A stretch of 64,000 bases of DNA from Spirodela intermedia (taxonomy: Eukaryota; Streptophyta; Magnoliopsida; Alismatales; Araceae). The DNA lies in NCBI GenBank assembly GCA_902729315.2, contig LR746276.1, positions 1,350,669-1,414,668 on the forward strand. Reading direction: 5' to 3'. The notes beneath the pieces were generated by a model. That model did no database searches. It saw nothing but the letters and a program-made list of their open reading frames with translations, and was not told where the DNA came from. Shown here piece after piece: positions 24,642 to 35,673 of the stretch; positions within the stretch are counted from its first letter, which is position 1; each line of letters begins with the position of its first letter. Both the position numbers and the translations under genes were made by a program.

Positions 24642-25771
24642 CTCGCCTCCCCCAACCATTCCAGACAAGAAGGTCAACGTCGGCTCCAATCAGACTCTTC
24701 TGGCCGTCCGATCTAGGAAAATCGGAGTAACAGACAATCCCCACCGTCAATTTCCTATTCCTGTGGGCGAGCAGCTGCGGCGGCGTACGTGGGCTCGAAA
24801 AAGGCCCTCCCGCCGCCACCGGCTAGAAATTCGGAGATCCAATGGGGAGTTGTTACGTGGACTCCGGATAACGTGGGATGGTGAAGGCAGAAAGATGGGG
24901 CCCACTTGACGTGGCCGCCTTCTCTTACGCGAGGAAGTCAAGCCCATTGGATCTCGTTTGGGTGGTCCTCGCGGGCCGCCGTAGAAAATCTACGGCGGTT
25001 TATCCAAACGATGAAAATAAAATAGACACAAAATTCTCGTGTCGGGAGCCCACCGGAACGCACGGAATTATTCTGACCGTCCGATCGGGGAGGACGATTC
25101 CACACGGCCGGCGACAACGTGTCCGACTCGGCCTCCACCCGTGGGCCACGACGCGCCACGTCCCCCCCAACCCCCCTGGTTCACCGCCGAAATATCATCT
25201 TCTCTTATTGGGCCTGACTGGGCCCACAGAGGATCTCTCTCTGTCTCTCTCCTTAATGGGCCTCTCTTATAGATACTGATTAATATCCTATTATAGACAA
25301 GACTATCGTTTTCTATGAAAACTATAGAGGTATAATTTATGCCATTATTAACTACCCTTTACGAATTGTGGTATGGGACTATCCGGGGAATCTGAGAAGA
25401 CCTATCAGGGTTAGACACGTGGATTATTATGTGAAATAAATGGGCCGATACCTAGAGCTCCCGCACTCTCTGGTGCTGTGTTGGAGTTATCGGGCCGTTC
25501 TAGTGGGGCCCAATTCAGCTGAAGGGCCCATGTTTTATAATTGCGCGTTTATCATTATTTTTAATTAATATGGAGGTATTTTAGATCAGTCATCGCCGCC
25601 AGGTACGACGAAGCCCAGAGAGGTCAAATGGGTAGGGAGCTTACAGACCCATTGGAGAGAGAGAAAGATAGATAGATAGATAGAGAGAGAAAGAAAGAAA
25701 GAAAGATAGATAGATAGGGAGCGAGAGAGAGAGAGATGGATAGAGAGATAGACATATAGAGAGATAAAAAA

Positions 25772-25808
<37 letters not shown>

Positions 25809-25884
25809 AAAAGAAGATAGATAGAGAGAGGAGAGAAAGAGAGGAAAAAAAAATAGAGAGAGAGAGATAGATAGAGAAAAAAAA

Positions 25885-25939
<55 letters not shown>

Positions 25940-25946
25940 TGAAGAT
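24642..25946. other. Divergent intergenic region with GATA/GA microsatellite
   Basis: Lies between the CAAX-protease-like gene (minus) and NMD3 (plus). No coding region is supported. Positions 25,653-25,937 form a long imperfect microsatellite of GATA, GAAA and GA units. Several GGCCCA elements (about 25,225-25,260 and 25,500-25,530) occur and could act as site II motifs. Confidence 0.55.
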
Positions 25947-26096
25947 GAAGCCCAAAACGTTAATGGGTCATAAGAAGCTTAGGCCCATATGAAGGCGGTG
26001 CGAGGGAAAAATTCGAGAGGGCATTTCTTTTAAGAAAAAAGTTAATATATAAATGCTCCCCCTGTTCTAAACCCAAACAAAGCCCAGAACCCTAGT
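25947..26096 (+). promoter_or_regulatory. NMD3 promoter: site II elements, TATA box and telo-box-like motif
   Basis: Going downstream: AGCCCA at 25,949 and AGGCCCA at 25,981 (reverse complements of site II TGGGCY), a TATATAAAT box at about 26,046-26,054, another AGCCCA at 26,081 and AACCCTA at 26,088-26,094, the core of a telo-box. Site II plus telo-box is a known signature of plant ribosome-biogenesis genes, which fits NMD3. Transcription would start near 26,075-26,085. That leaves about 1.75 kb to the start codon, so the 5' untranslated region must be spliced. Confidence 0.55.
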
Positions 26097-27845
26097 TGGT
26101 GCCACCACCAACCCAACCAGCGACATTTCCGGTGATCCTGCGGCAGCCCCGGCGGCGGCGAAGGCCTTCAGGTTTGTATCGCCGCAAGAGCTCCTTCTCC
26201 GAGTCGTATCCCGCTCCAGTTATTGCTCAAGAATTCGGCGACCTCATCTTCGCCCTTTGAAACCCTGGACCGCCATCTTAAGCCACCTAGAACGAGTCCC
26301 TGAATACCAATTTCCTTCAGGCGTTTGTGGATTCCCAGTTTGTTAATTACCCCGGCTTCCTCCAGGCGCGTCCGTCGCCTCCCGAATCTCTGGACCCAGC
26401 GTCCCTTCTCGAACTCTCCTAGTTCTTGCCGATCAGCCGTCCATTGCAGGTCTATTTCCAGTTTCTCCTTTCTTGTGCTCCCGAGCTACGTCGCCTACGT
26501 TGTCGCTCTACCTCGCCACTCCCGGTATATCAATCCCTTCTTTCCCTTCTGTGGGGGCTCCTGAAATATTTTTAGTTTGTGGCAGGTACCCCTGTAATTC
26601 GGCGTCATCCACCTTTTGTCCGCCCCGGAATTGGTGATTTCCCCAGTGAAGGTATGATTATACTCTTGCCTTATGATGAAAATCGGAGATTTGTTTCTAT
26701 TGTCAGGTAATTATGATATGTAGATGTTTTTTTAATGAAAATGAATTTATGTAGTATGAACGAGTAACATCTTGCTAATGACGAGATGTACAATTTACTA
26801 TGTCATTGTTACCGAAGGGAAGTACTTTGCATGGAAAAATCTCTTCTAATACAATCCTCATTGTTCTTCATTTTGGGCGATTGAAAACTATCATTGGTGA
26901 GAAGTTTTGGTTTGGACGGGGTACAACGACATCGATACATGTACATAAGGTTTGACTTGATGAGATGAAACAGATGACCAACGGCTGGGAGAGCAATGAT
27001 CTCATTGAGCAGTGTGTGAGGTAAATAGCTCGCAAAACTAGGTAGTTTGGTGTGGATATCAAGAAGGGAAAACAAGGTCACTGCGTCGAAACCGGAATTC
27101 CATTGTGCGAACCTGCAGAACAGATGGTTTGTGAGAAATGCTCATTATGTGACGAAATTGTCACAACACGCGGAATTCACCGTGTGTGGTGCAACCTATT
27201 TTCCCTTATGTCCATATCTTACATATGTGAGACTTGTAGGTCACCCATTGAGTGTTTCGGGCTGAACCCTTTGCTCTGTTGTGGTAATCTCTTTCGTAGA
27301 AGACGAAAGTTCGACTTTTGTCAATTCCACACTTGAAGTCGATTACGGCATGTTTTCTCTGTTGAACTTAGTGTTTACAAATTTTACCATTCAGGTTCCC
27401 GCTGCTGAAATAAGAAAATAAAAAGGTATGTTTATAGTGAGAGAAAAAGACTGTGTAACACATTGCAGTTTAATTTTTTCATCCCATGTTTCTTTTACTA
27501 TTTGTATTCATATGTGAGTACAACTACATCACTCATAAAAGTTTTATCATCGTCAATCAAAAAGAAACTTAAAATTGTAAAGCATCAATCAAACAAGATG
27601 TGCATCTCATGTGATTCCACCGATAAAACATTCAGGTGAGTGTTTATGAAATTTATTCGCTTTCCATTTTTCTCTTGTATCCAGTTGGTCGCTTCTTGCA
27701 TTTTCTATGATTTTGTGCTCCAACCAAGATCGAGATGGTTGACCACTCCCTCAGCTCTCTGGAGACGGGCATTTTTCTCTATCCGGTATATTGACTTTTG
27801 TTTGTGCAGCATCTTGTAGCAGGAAAGAACTTCATAACCCTCAAG
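26097..27845 (+). other. Presumed 5' untranslated exons and intron(s) of NMD3
   Basis: Sequence between the putative promoter and the NMD3 start. TTCAG/GTTTGT at about 26,171 is a plausible first donor and the TTTGTGCAG at about 27,801-27,809 is a plausible last acceptor, but intron limits were not proven. It includes a Cys-rich open frame at 27,052-27,336, described separately as a finding. Confidence 0.4.
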
Positions 27846-29378
27846 ATGGTGCCTGAAGAGCTAGCATCAGGCATGTTCATTCCACAGCAGACAATAGGCA
27901 GCGTTCTCTGCTGCATGTGCGGCGTTCCGATGCAGCCCAATGCAGCAAATATGTGCATCAAATGCCTTCGATCACATGTGGATATTACCGAGGGCTTGCA
28001 GAAGCATGTGACTATCTTACACTGCCCTGAATGTGGCTGCTATCTTCAGCCACCGAAGACATGGATCAAGGCTGAGCTCGAGTCCAATGACCTTCTGTTG
28101 TTTTGCCTGAAGAGGCTCAAGAAGCCTAACACAGTTCGAGTGGTCCATGCGGAGTTTATCTGGACTGAGCCCCATTCCAAGCGGATCAAGGTGAGAGTGA
28201 GAATCCAGAAAGAGGCCCTGCATGGTGCAATCCTTGAGCAGCCGTACGTTGTGGAGTTCACCCAACAAGAACACATGTGTGACCCCTGCACGAGAGTGCA
28301 GGCCAATCCAGACCAGTGGGTTGCTGCTGTCCAGGTCAGGCAGCATGTCCCCCATCGTAGGACTTTCTTTTTCTTGGAGCAACTCATTCTCAAGCACAGC
28401 GCAGCTGAGAGGGCCATAAACATCAAGGAAATGGATCAAGGCATTGACTTTTTCTTCGGCAATAGGAGCCACGCCGTTAAGTTTGTGGAGTTTCTGGGTA
28501 GCGTTGTCCCTTGCAAGAGTCGCAATGACAAGCAGCTCGTATCTCATGACTCCAAGAGCAACAACTACAACTACAAGTACACATTCTCGGTGGAGATCTG
28601 CCCCATTTGCCGGGAGGACTTGATCTGTCTCCCGCCAAAGGTCTCAAATAGCTTGGGCAACCTTGGGCCCCTGGTGCTCTGCATGAAGGTCAGCGACAGC
28701 ATCTTCCTCTTGGATCCGGTCACGCTCAGGAGCGCCTACATGGATGCCAATCAGTACTGGAGGCTGCCCTTTAAACCGCTGCTCACCAGCAGGCAGCTTG
28801 TTGAGTATCTCGTGTTTAATGTCGAAGTCGAGGGACCAAAGGCGACCATCGGTAAGAAAGATTACGCCTTGGCTTACGCCGAGGTGGCCCGAGTCTCGGA
28901 TATCGGTAGAACCTTCATCGTCCGAACCCATCTGGGCCACCTGTTGGAACCTGGCCATACTGCTCTTGGCTATGACCTCTACGCATCCAACAGCAATGAT
29001 CCCGAGGTGGACAAGTACAGGGGCCTCGTCTTTCCGGAGGCGATATTGATAAAGAGGAGCCACGAAGAAGAGCGCAAGAAGATGCGTGGGAAAACCCGTG
29101 CTTGGAAGCTCAAGAATATGAAGATGGAGGTGGATGACTCCGTGAAGAGAGTTGACGAGGAGAAGAAGAACACCGAGTACGAAGAGTTCTTGAGAGATTT
29201 GGAGGTCGATCCCGAGCTGAGATTTAACATATCGTTCTACCGTAACAAAGAGCGCCAGCCGTCAGAGATGGCGTCGACGGATGGGGACAACGACGAGCCT
29301 GTTGAATTGGAAGATCTGCTTGCTGAACTTAAACTGAAGGAAGATGAAGAGGAGGACAGTGATGATATGACAGGGTGA
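27846..29378 (+). CDS. NMD3: NMD3, nuclear export adaptor of the 60S ribosomal subunit
   Basis: Binds the pre-60S subunit and links it to exportin for transport out of the nucleus. The coding region is a single exon of 510 residues, as expected for plant NMD3. Near the N-terminus are the zinc-binding Cys pairs CCMCGVPM, MCIKCLRS, and HCPECGCYLQPPKTWIK; a further pair is MCDPC and later CPICRED. Family blocks include IWTEPHSKRIKV, QANPDQWVAAVQVRQHVPHRR, DQGIDFFFGNRSHA and SVKYNYKYTFS-type NYNYKYTFSVEICP. The tail has EYEEFLRDLEVDPELRFNISFYR followed by an acidic stretch, where export signals occur in this family. The start at 27,846 puts MFIPQQTIGSVLCC about ten residues in, as in relatives; an upstream in-frame ATG at 27,798 precedes the likely acceptor. 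Confidence 0.95.
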   Translation: MVPEELASGMFIPQQTIGSVLCCMCGVPMQPNAANMCIKCLRSHVDITEGLQKHVTILHCPECGCYLQPPKTWIKAELESNDLLLFCLKRLKKPNTVRVVHAEFIWTEPHSKRIKVRVRIQKEALHGAILEQPYVVEFTQQEHMCDPCTRVQANPDQWVAAVQVRQHVPHRRTFFFLEQLILKHSAAERAINIKEMDQGIDFFFGNRSHAVKFVEFLGSVVPCKSRNDKQLVSHDSKSNNYNYKYTFSVEICPICREDLICLPPKVSNSLGNLGPLVLCMKVSDSIFLLDPVTLRSAYMDANQYWRLPFKPLLTSRQLVEYLVFNVEVEGPKATIGKKDYALAYAEVARVSDIGRTFIVRTHLGHLLEPGHTALGYDLYASNSNDPEVDKYRGLVFPEAILIKRSHEEERKKMRGKTRAWKLKNMKMEVDDSVKRVDEEKKNTEYEEFLRDLEVDPELRFNISFYRNKERQPSEMASTDGDNDEPVELEDLLAELKLKEDEEEDSDDMTG

Positions 29379-30164
29379 CCCCCTCCTCTGGTCAACGCCA
29401 TATGAGCTGGAGTCACTCCTGTGGTATATTCCTTTCACATCTTATGTTCTGCTTTCCATTGCCTATTCTGCTTGCACTTCGGTGCCTGCGCTGCAGTGAA
29501 TGATCGTCGTCGTTTCAGTATTTGAATTATTGTATTAAAGTCAAAAAGTACGGATACCGAGAGTCAACCATCGGCATGAATAATATTGGCTAGCTGTAGC
29601 CCAGATCATGTCGCGTGATTTATTCATACGATTAGGTTCATTCCTTTTTTTACTTCGAGTAAAGAATCTAGCTCATCACCTTTCCATAAAAAGAAAAAGT
29701 CGTGATACCAAAAGTCAACGCCCATTGCTGAGCCTGCACCAGATGATCAGAGCACACATCATCATTTCCATCAGTGGAGGCTTGTGGTCTGCTACCATGC
29801 GGAAGGCTGCTGAAGAACAGAGCCTGCGGATGGAGATCCTCAGTCAACGCCGCAGAGCTGGTTCAAAATTACTGATTTTCTTGTGCAAGTAAGAAACTTC
29901 TTTTCACCGAATAAATGATGCTTGGATTAATATTTTTTCCGTGTTCTTATTACCATCTTCTTAGTGATCAGTGGTGCCCAATCTGGTTTTATTGATCAGA
30001 TCATTGGAGAGAGAGCGTTTAGATCAAATCATTGAGTCGTGTTCCCTTTTGAGCAGGGCTGACTTTTCTTTCCAATTTCGTAGATCAATGGACAATGAAT
30101 TTATATAGTACAAGATGGCCCACGAGCGCTCTCACGTGGATCAGGTCGGATCGCCATATATGGG

Positions 30165-30207
<43 letters not shown>

Positions 30208-30260
30208 TGTTGCATAAAATCATATGCTGTTTAAAACTGGAGGAGGGCTCAGCGTTGACT
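29379..30260. other. Gap between the convergent NMD3 and DGAT2 genes
   Basis: Holds the 3' untranslated regions of both genes. A 94-codon open frame at 29,608-29,892 (plus) has no recognised similarity and is probably chance. A (GA)n run lies at 30,166-30,204. Confidence 0.5.
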
Positions 30261-31419
30261 TTAGAGGATCATGAGCTCCGTCCCGGCGTTCCCCGTGGCA
30301 TCTTTGTACTTGGAGAAGAGGGTCTCCACGTTGGAGAGGAACTGGGCGTGTAGCTCTGCGACCTGTTAGCACGAGGGGGGAGGGAGAAAGGAGTGAGTTG
30401 TTGGTCAACGTTGACTCTCCCGTGGATGTGGAGGGGAGAGGGAAGGTGGCTCCAGAAAGGTTGGAGGAGGGGGCTGCTCACCTCTTCGGTCGAGGGGTTG
30501 GGGTTCTGCTTGACCTCCATCGGCTTCCCCACTACGACGTGGATTGGGCTGCGGTAGGGAATCGGGGATCTGCAGGGATCATCCATTGGGAGAGTGAGTG
30601 ACAGTGAGAGAGAGAGAGAGAGAGCCATTGCATCATCTGATGCTTTGACCTAAAGAGCATATGATGGATGTCATTCATCAGTTGACATTTACTATATATA
30701 TTGAGAGAGAGAGAAATCGGGTCTAGTCCAAACAGGGTAAGACGGCTGGCATTCATCCGTTGACATTTTCTAGATATATATATATAGAGAGAGAGAGAGA
30801 GGAAACTTTGAGGTGCCTATTTACTTACCCGAGGACTCCCCAGAATACCAACGGAGCAAAGCGCATCGCTCTGGAAAGGTGAACATACAGTTTGCCCCCC
30901 GGCTTCCACCAATTGAAGGCCTTGTTCTACAAACCAAACCAAACGCCATAAGTTATCAAACATGAAGAACACACGAACATTTCTCCAAGTTATCATGCGA
31001 CATCACTACCCCCCACCTCCCTGCCATGCTTGGATGTTCTTGCTGTGCCCTCAGATATTTTCCTTCTCATATTTGGTTTTGGTGACCTCTGGATTGTTTT
31101 CCCTATTTGGCAATGATGCATGCTATATATACATATGTGCATATAGAGAGAGACAGAGACAGAAACCAATTGGGTGAAGTCCTTTGACCTTAAATATCTA
31201 AGAGTGATGGCATTAGTCCTTTGGCATTTACTAGAGAGAGAGGGATCAGATCTGGCGCTCTGATCTAAAGGAAAAGATTCGATGAATGTTGGTGTCCTTA
31301 CCTGACCAAAGCAAAAAACAGGAACCAATGGGCTCCCTGTTTCGATCGCCACCCGAACGAAGCCATGTCTCTTCTTGAGGTAAACAACCTGAGGAAATCA
31401 TGATCCTCATCAACTAAGG

Positions 31420-31463
<44 letters not shown>

Positions 31464-33148
31464 AACTGAAGACAGCCCCTAAATAAGCTTTGCCTCACCT
31501 CATAATCTTTGCTCATATAGATGATCTCCTGGACGCCCCCTGGGATGACTATACAGCTATAGCCCGCCTTCAAATAGTTGACAAAGTTCTTCCTTGTAGC
31601 GGGCACAAGACCCATCCACGTTGTCACTTGCCGGAGAAATGGCGTGCAAAATATCTGAAGCAAGAGAATTCAGACAGCAGGGGATTCAATGAGCTGTTGT
31701 CTGACCCATAAACAGCTATTAATGGGGAGTACATGGTGTGCTCCTTGTCTGAGGGAGGGAGCTGTGCTTACCGCAGTGCTGGCGAGAACTTTGGACTTGG
31801 TGAGAGGCATGAGCCCGGTGATGTTCAAGAGGGAGACAGCCCCAACAGGGAATATCGAGTGTGGCTCAGCCGCGATAACTGCATCAAAATAGAGGTTTCA
31901 GAGTTATTTCTTTGCCCTCGTCTGGTGATTTCGCATGCAGCCTTACAAGATGTTCTTGGAGGATTCATCCCCCTTGAAAAAGAATCATTCGATCAATCAA
32001 AGTTTCCTAAACCGTTTGAAATAGTTTAGATTCGATGATGCAGTCGGTGGAGACGGAAATTATCGCTTTAATTTATCCAAAGAGGGGGAAACCTGAGAAG
32101 AAGAAAAAAAAGTCTGCCCGCCGAATTCAGAGTTTCCTCGAGGATCTCTACATTGATGATCCTCCTGTTGTGATAACTTCGCGCATGGATGGATTTCTCA
32201 TAGTTTCACTCCATTAATCTCCGGCATCGAATGATTTCCATTTAGCAAGGTAGAGAATGGAATAAGAATCACCGTATTTTTTATTCATAACACGGTACTA
32301 CTGCTCCATTCATGAGCGAATGGCCCCTAAGAGCGCGTTTCTCCGGAAGAACAAAGATGCTTCGTATTCAGATTCAACCAGAAATCGTACTCAGGACAAA
32401 CTGCGGCCCGAGGAGATTGCAGGCCGATGGCCGATCCCGAGGGACAGGCAAAGAGGGAAAACTCGAATGCATGAGTGGTCAACTGCAATAAATAATCCGT
32501 ACCGTATGATTTGCTGTCGTCAAAAGCCTTCACATCCTCGAAGTGAACATTGACATGGAAGTGGCCTGGGGAATACCTTCCGACGAAGCTGAGAGATGAA
32601 AAGAGGAACAAAACCAATGAGTAACAGCAGACAAGATGGCAAACCCTAGTCTACAGTATCTCCGATCCGATTTAAGAACAGGAGTTCCCGCGATCAGGAT
32701 CACCGAGAACTATCGAAATTGCAGAGGGACAAGGGGAGTAGACCCCGAGCGCACCTTCCAATAGCTCTCCCGTACTTGCTCTTATCGCTGACGGGTCCAA
32801 AGGTGAGCAGGAGCAGAAACCCCATGATCCTGGAGAAGGAGAGCAATGGCTTTTCAGAAAGATATCATCAGAGCCGGAGAGCATCGCCGATCCGGAGGGA
32901 AAAATACTACAAGGAACAGTAATCTCCCCCCGCTGCCCTTACCAGAGCGAAGCTGTCGAGCGGCAGTAGAGGGCGACCAGGCAGAGGAACACAGTGAGGG
33001 CAATCGGGCACACCCACAGCATCGTCGCCACCAGCGACAGGATCGCCGACCGCCCGTTCGCCTTCACCACCACCGTCTCCGGCATCGGCTCCCTCTCCTC
33101 CCCCGTCACCACGCTCCCCCTGCTCCCCTCTACTGACCTTCGCACCAT
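30261..33148 (-). CDS. DGAT2: Diacylglycerol O-acyltransferase 2
   Basis: Catalyses the last step of triacylglycerol synthesis, acyl-CoA plus diacylglycerol, in the endoplasmic reticulum. Nine GT-AG exons: 33148-32943, 32829-32755, 32588-32503, 31878-31772, 31654-31499, 31388-31302, 30926-30829, 30569-30482, 30362-30261; 334 residues versus about 314 in Arabidopsis. The extra length is in the N-terminal tail. A hydrophobic hairpin lies at about residues 35-90. Family motifs are clear: [15 protein letters not shown], the plant-type EPHS in [43 protein letters not shown], and the C-terminal [15 protein letters not shown]. The gene faces NMD3 tail to tail. Identification is firm; oil synthesis in a given tissue cannot be inferred. 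Confidence 0.95.
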
Positions 33149-33163
33149 TCTTAAGACCAGTAG

Positions 33164-33166
<3 letters not shown>

Positions 33167-33211
<45 letters not shown>

Positions 33212-33256
33212 CGGGTGAATGAATGGGGAGGACGAAATGGTTATAATGCATATATA
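33167..33256 (-). promoter_or_regulatory. DGAT2 core promoter: TATA box followed by a CT-repeat leader
   Basis: On the minus strand TATATATG lies at 33,256-33,249. Transcription about 30 nt downstream would start near 33,220, and positions 33,209-33,167 are almost pure (CT)n ending 18 nt before the start codon. The 5' untranslated region would therefore be short and mostly CT dinucleotides, a Y-patch-like arrangement common in plant core promoters. Confidence 0.55.
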
Positions 33257-34075
33257 GATGCCCGAAGGGGGTGACTAACTACCAGCTTTTTTCAGTCATA
33301 ACACGTTGACTTTATCCAGTCAAAAGAGCCGACGGTGGCGGCGGCACGACGGTCCCCTACCCCATCCGCATTCTAAAATATATTGGCGATAATACCCCTA
33401 AAGTACGGGGTTTCCTCCACAGCCCGGGATTGCAGAAAATATATAAAATATATATTTTATTAGCGGAAAACACTATATAACATATTTTTAAAAAATAGGG
33501 TTATGAAAAATAAAAATAAATATTTTCCTCCAATGCTTGATAAATGAATTGGATTATTGAGAAATCCGTTTATTTTTCGCTGTTAATTGTTTGGTCCTCA
33601 AGAAAAAATATTATTTGAGGATTACTCCTCGGGTTTTAAAATCATTAATTTCTGAATATTAAACGAGGTGGATTTTGGATAATTAATATGATTATGAGGG
33701 TGAATTAATCGTTTTCTTCAGCATATTTTATATTAACTGTAATTAGTTGGATTAAAAAGACTGAAAAATAGCGACAGAATAGTTCGTGGGGGAGGGGGTA
33801 TATATAAACAAAATACTATAAGGACATTATAATTCAAGAAGTAATGGGGGTAAAATAAGAAATACTACTAATCAACGTCAACGGCGTCTCTATTCTCGGG
33901 TCAAGTCAAAGACCAATGAGCCCACCATGTTTGACGCCAGCCAAACCAAGCTTGGAAATTAAGTTCTTTAATGGATATTAAATATTTATAACAGATGCGG
34001 AAATTGTTTTCCCTCGTTGACTTGGTCACGGCGGAGAAGATACGATAAAATGTTAATTTCCAATCATTTGAGAAC
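33257..34075. other. Intergenic region upstream of DGAT2 and the tRNA gene
   Basis: AT-rich between about 33,370 and 33,850, with no supported coding frame. It presumably holds distal DGAT2 promoter sequence. Nothing else recognised. Confidence 0.4.
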
Positions 34076-34159
34076 GGGGTGGTGGCGCAGTTGGCTAGCG
34101 CGTAGGTCTCATAGCTTCGAGTTATCCTGAGGTCGAGAGTTCGAGCCTCTCTCACCCCA
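34076..34159 (+). tRNA. Elongator tRNA-Met (anticodon CAT) with a short intron
   Basis: 84 nt. The acceptor stem GGGGTGG pairs with TCACCCC (one G-U), the D arm is GCGC-AGTTGGCTA-GCGC, and the T arm is GAGAG-TTCGAGC-CTCTC; the discriminator is A at 34,159. The anticodon CAT is at 34,110-34,112. A 10-nt intron (about 34,114-34,123) follows the nucleotide 3' of the anticodon; removing it gives the loop CTCATAA. Elongator tRNA-Met is one of the two plant tRNA types that regularly carry introns, which separates it from initiator tRNA-Met. A T-run that can end polymerase III transcription starts at about 34,168. Confidence 0.95.
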
Positions 34160-35673
34160 CAGAGGAATGTTTTCTTTTTCCAATCTGGCTATTGGGCCGA
34201 CCTTATCTTTCCGTTATGCGGACTGGCACGTGCGGCCATCTCACCATAATATTCCATCATTATTCTGTGGAAGAGAAATAAATACTATATGGTTTTACAC
34301 AGCGATTTCATTACTCCCGCCCTCATATTCATTTATTATTTATTTATATAGGGGAGTTTAATAGTTTTAATTCTTTTATAGAAAATAAAAAAGCATTCAT
34401 GACAATCTCTGGGTGGGGGCTTGGCCGCGTCATCGGATGATTTTAGCTATGGCAAGTGTGAGGGGGCACCACAGAGATGCCTCCGACATTATTCTCCCAC
34501 TGAACCATAGAATACGGAGGACAGAATATAGTTTGGTACGAAATGAGGGGCCAGGTTATGTGCCCACGTGGAGGTGACGTGGGAAAGGCGACACATAGGG
34601 AGAGAGAGAGAGAGTTAGTCCATCTCTCCAAGTTGACAACTTGGGGGAGAACTTGTGGAGGATCCGTTCATGTTTGGCTAGGATAGAACTTGAGAGCCAC
34701 TCTCAATTTTTCAAAAAAATAAAAAAAAGGAAAATCGGGTTTGGTGATTGTCGGCATGTTCTTGGCCGGAAAATCCACTGGAACTGAGAAAATCTAGCAT
34801 ATTCGTCAACTAGAAAGCAACCCAGAGCCCAAAATTATCTGAGAATGGGGCAGGCTGACGCATTCTCTGGGATTTCAGGACAGATCATCGATGGGAGAAT
34901 AATGGGGAAGAAATTGTCTGTAAATAAACAAGCATAAGGCGGAGGGAAATGATTCTTTTCTTATGAATGGATGTGCCAATGACAGAGAGGAATGATTGTT
35001 CGTCATGATTGTTGAGGAATGGATGATATGTTGCAAGAACAACAGGCAGCAACGTCGGCACTGGTTTCAGGAGATGCCATCGATCGGAGCATAATGCGGA
35101 GGAAAATGCCTTTTTTTTTTCTTTTTTTTTTCTTCTTCTGATGAATGCATATGCCGATGACAAGGTGTGATCAATGAAGTGAAATGATATTTTGCGATGA
35201 TCATCGAGGAATGAATGGTATGTTGCACGAACCAGAACAGTGTTGATTGCTTATCTTCTTCTTCTTCTTTTAAGATCTTATTTTTTATTTTTCTTTTCAT
35301 GAGAGCCGATCATCTTCAATCCCTCACCCTCCCAGGCCTCTTCTCGCGGTCTTGTTCCCGCAAAGGAAGGTGGAGATGAGACGAGGATCGAGGACAGCAG
35401 GAGGCGGGGTCGATCGTTCTCGGGGAGATCAGGGATCGAGGAGGCGGGAGGGGAGCAAATCATTTCAAACCAGATGCGGAATTATTCCAAGGAGGCGCAA
35501 AACTCCGAGGGAAATCACTGCGGTAAGGAGGAACGATCTAGCGAAACAGAAGAGAGAGAGAGAGAGAGAGAGGAGGGGTGGATCTGACATACTAACTTCT
35601 AGCATCACCTGCTGGTGGTTTCAGGGGATTTTCCACGATCCTCGGCCTTCCGCGCTCGCCGAGTTGCGGCCAG
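34160..35673. other. Intergenic region, no supported gene
   Basis: No coding region supported. Two related sequences occur at 34,925-35,000 and 35,140-35,220 ('GAATGNATGTGCCNATGACA' type blocks followed by 'GGAATGAATGGTATGTTGCA' type blocks), suggesting a local direct duplication of about 210 bp. A (GA)n run is at 35,551-35,570. The last few hundred bases hold the 3' untranslated region of the PYL gene. Confidence 0.45.

Noticed and set aside
24448-24819. 123-codon minus-strand frame upstream of the CAAX-protease-like gene
   Set aside because: No similarity to known proteins, compositional Arg/Gly runs, and it lies in the promoter and leader of the downstream gene.
25641-25955. 104-codon minus-strand frame made of Leu, Ser and Tyr
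   Set aside because: It is a direct translation of the GATA/GA microsatellite and has no other content.
27798-27845. Earlier in-frame ATG for NMD3 at 27,798
   Set aside because: A likely splice acceptor (TTTGTGCAG) falls at about 27,809, after that ATG, and relatives begin close to MFIPQQTIGSVLCC.
29608-29892. 94-codon frame after NMD3
   Set aside because: No recognised domain or splice structure; it lies in presumed 3' untranslated or intergenic DNA.
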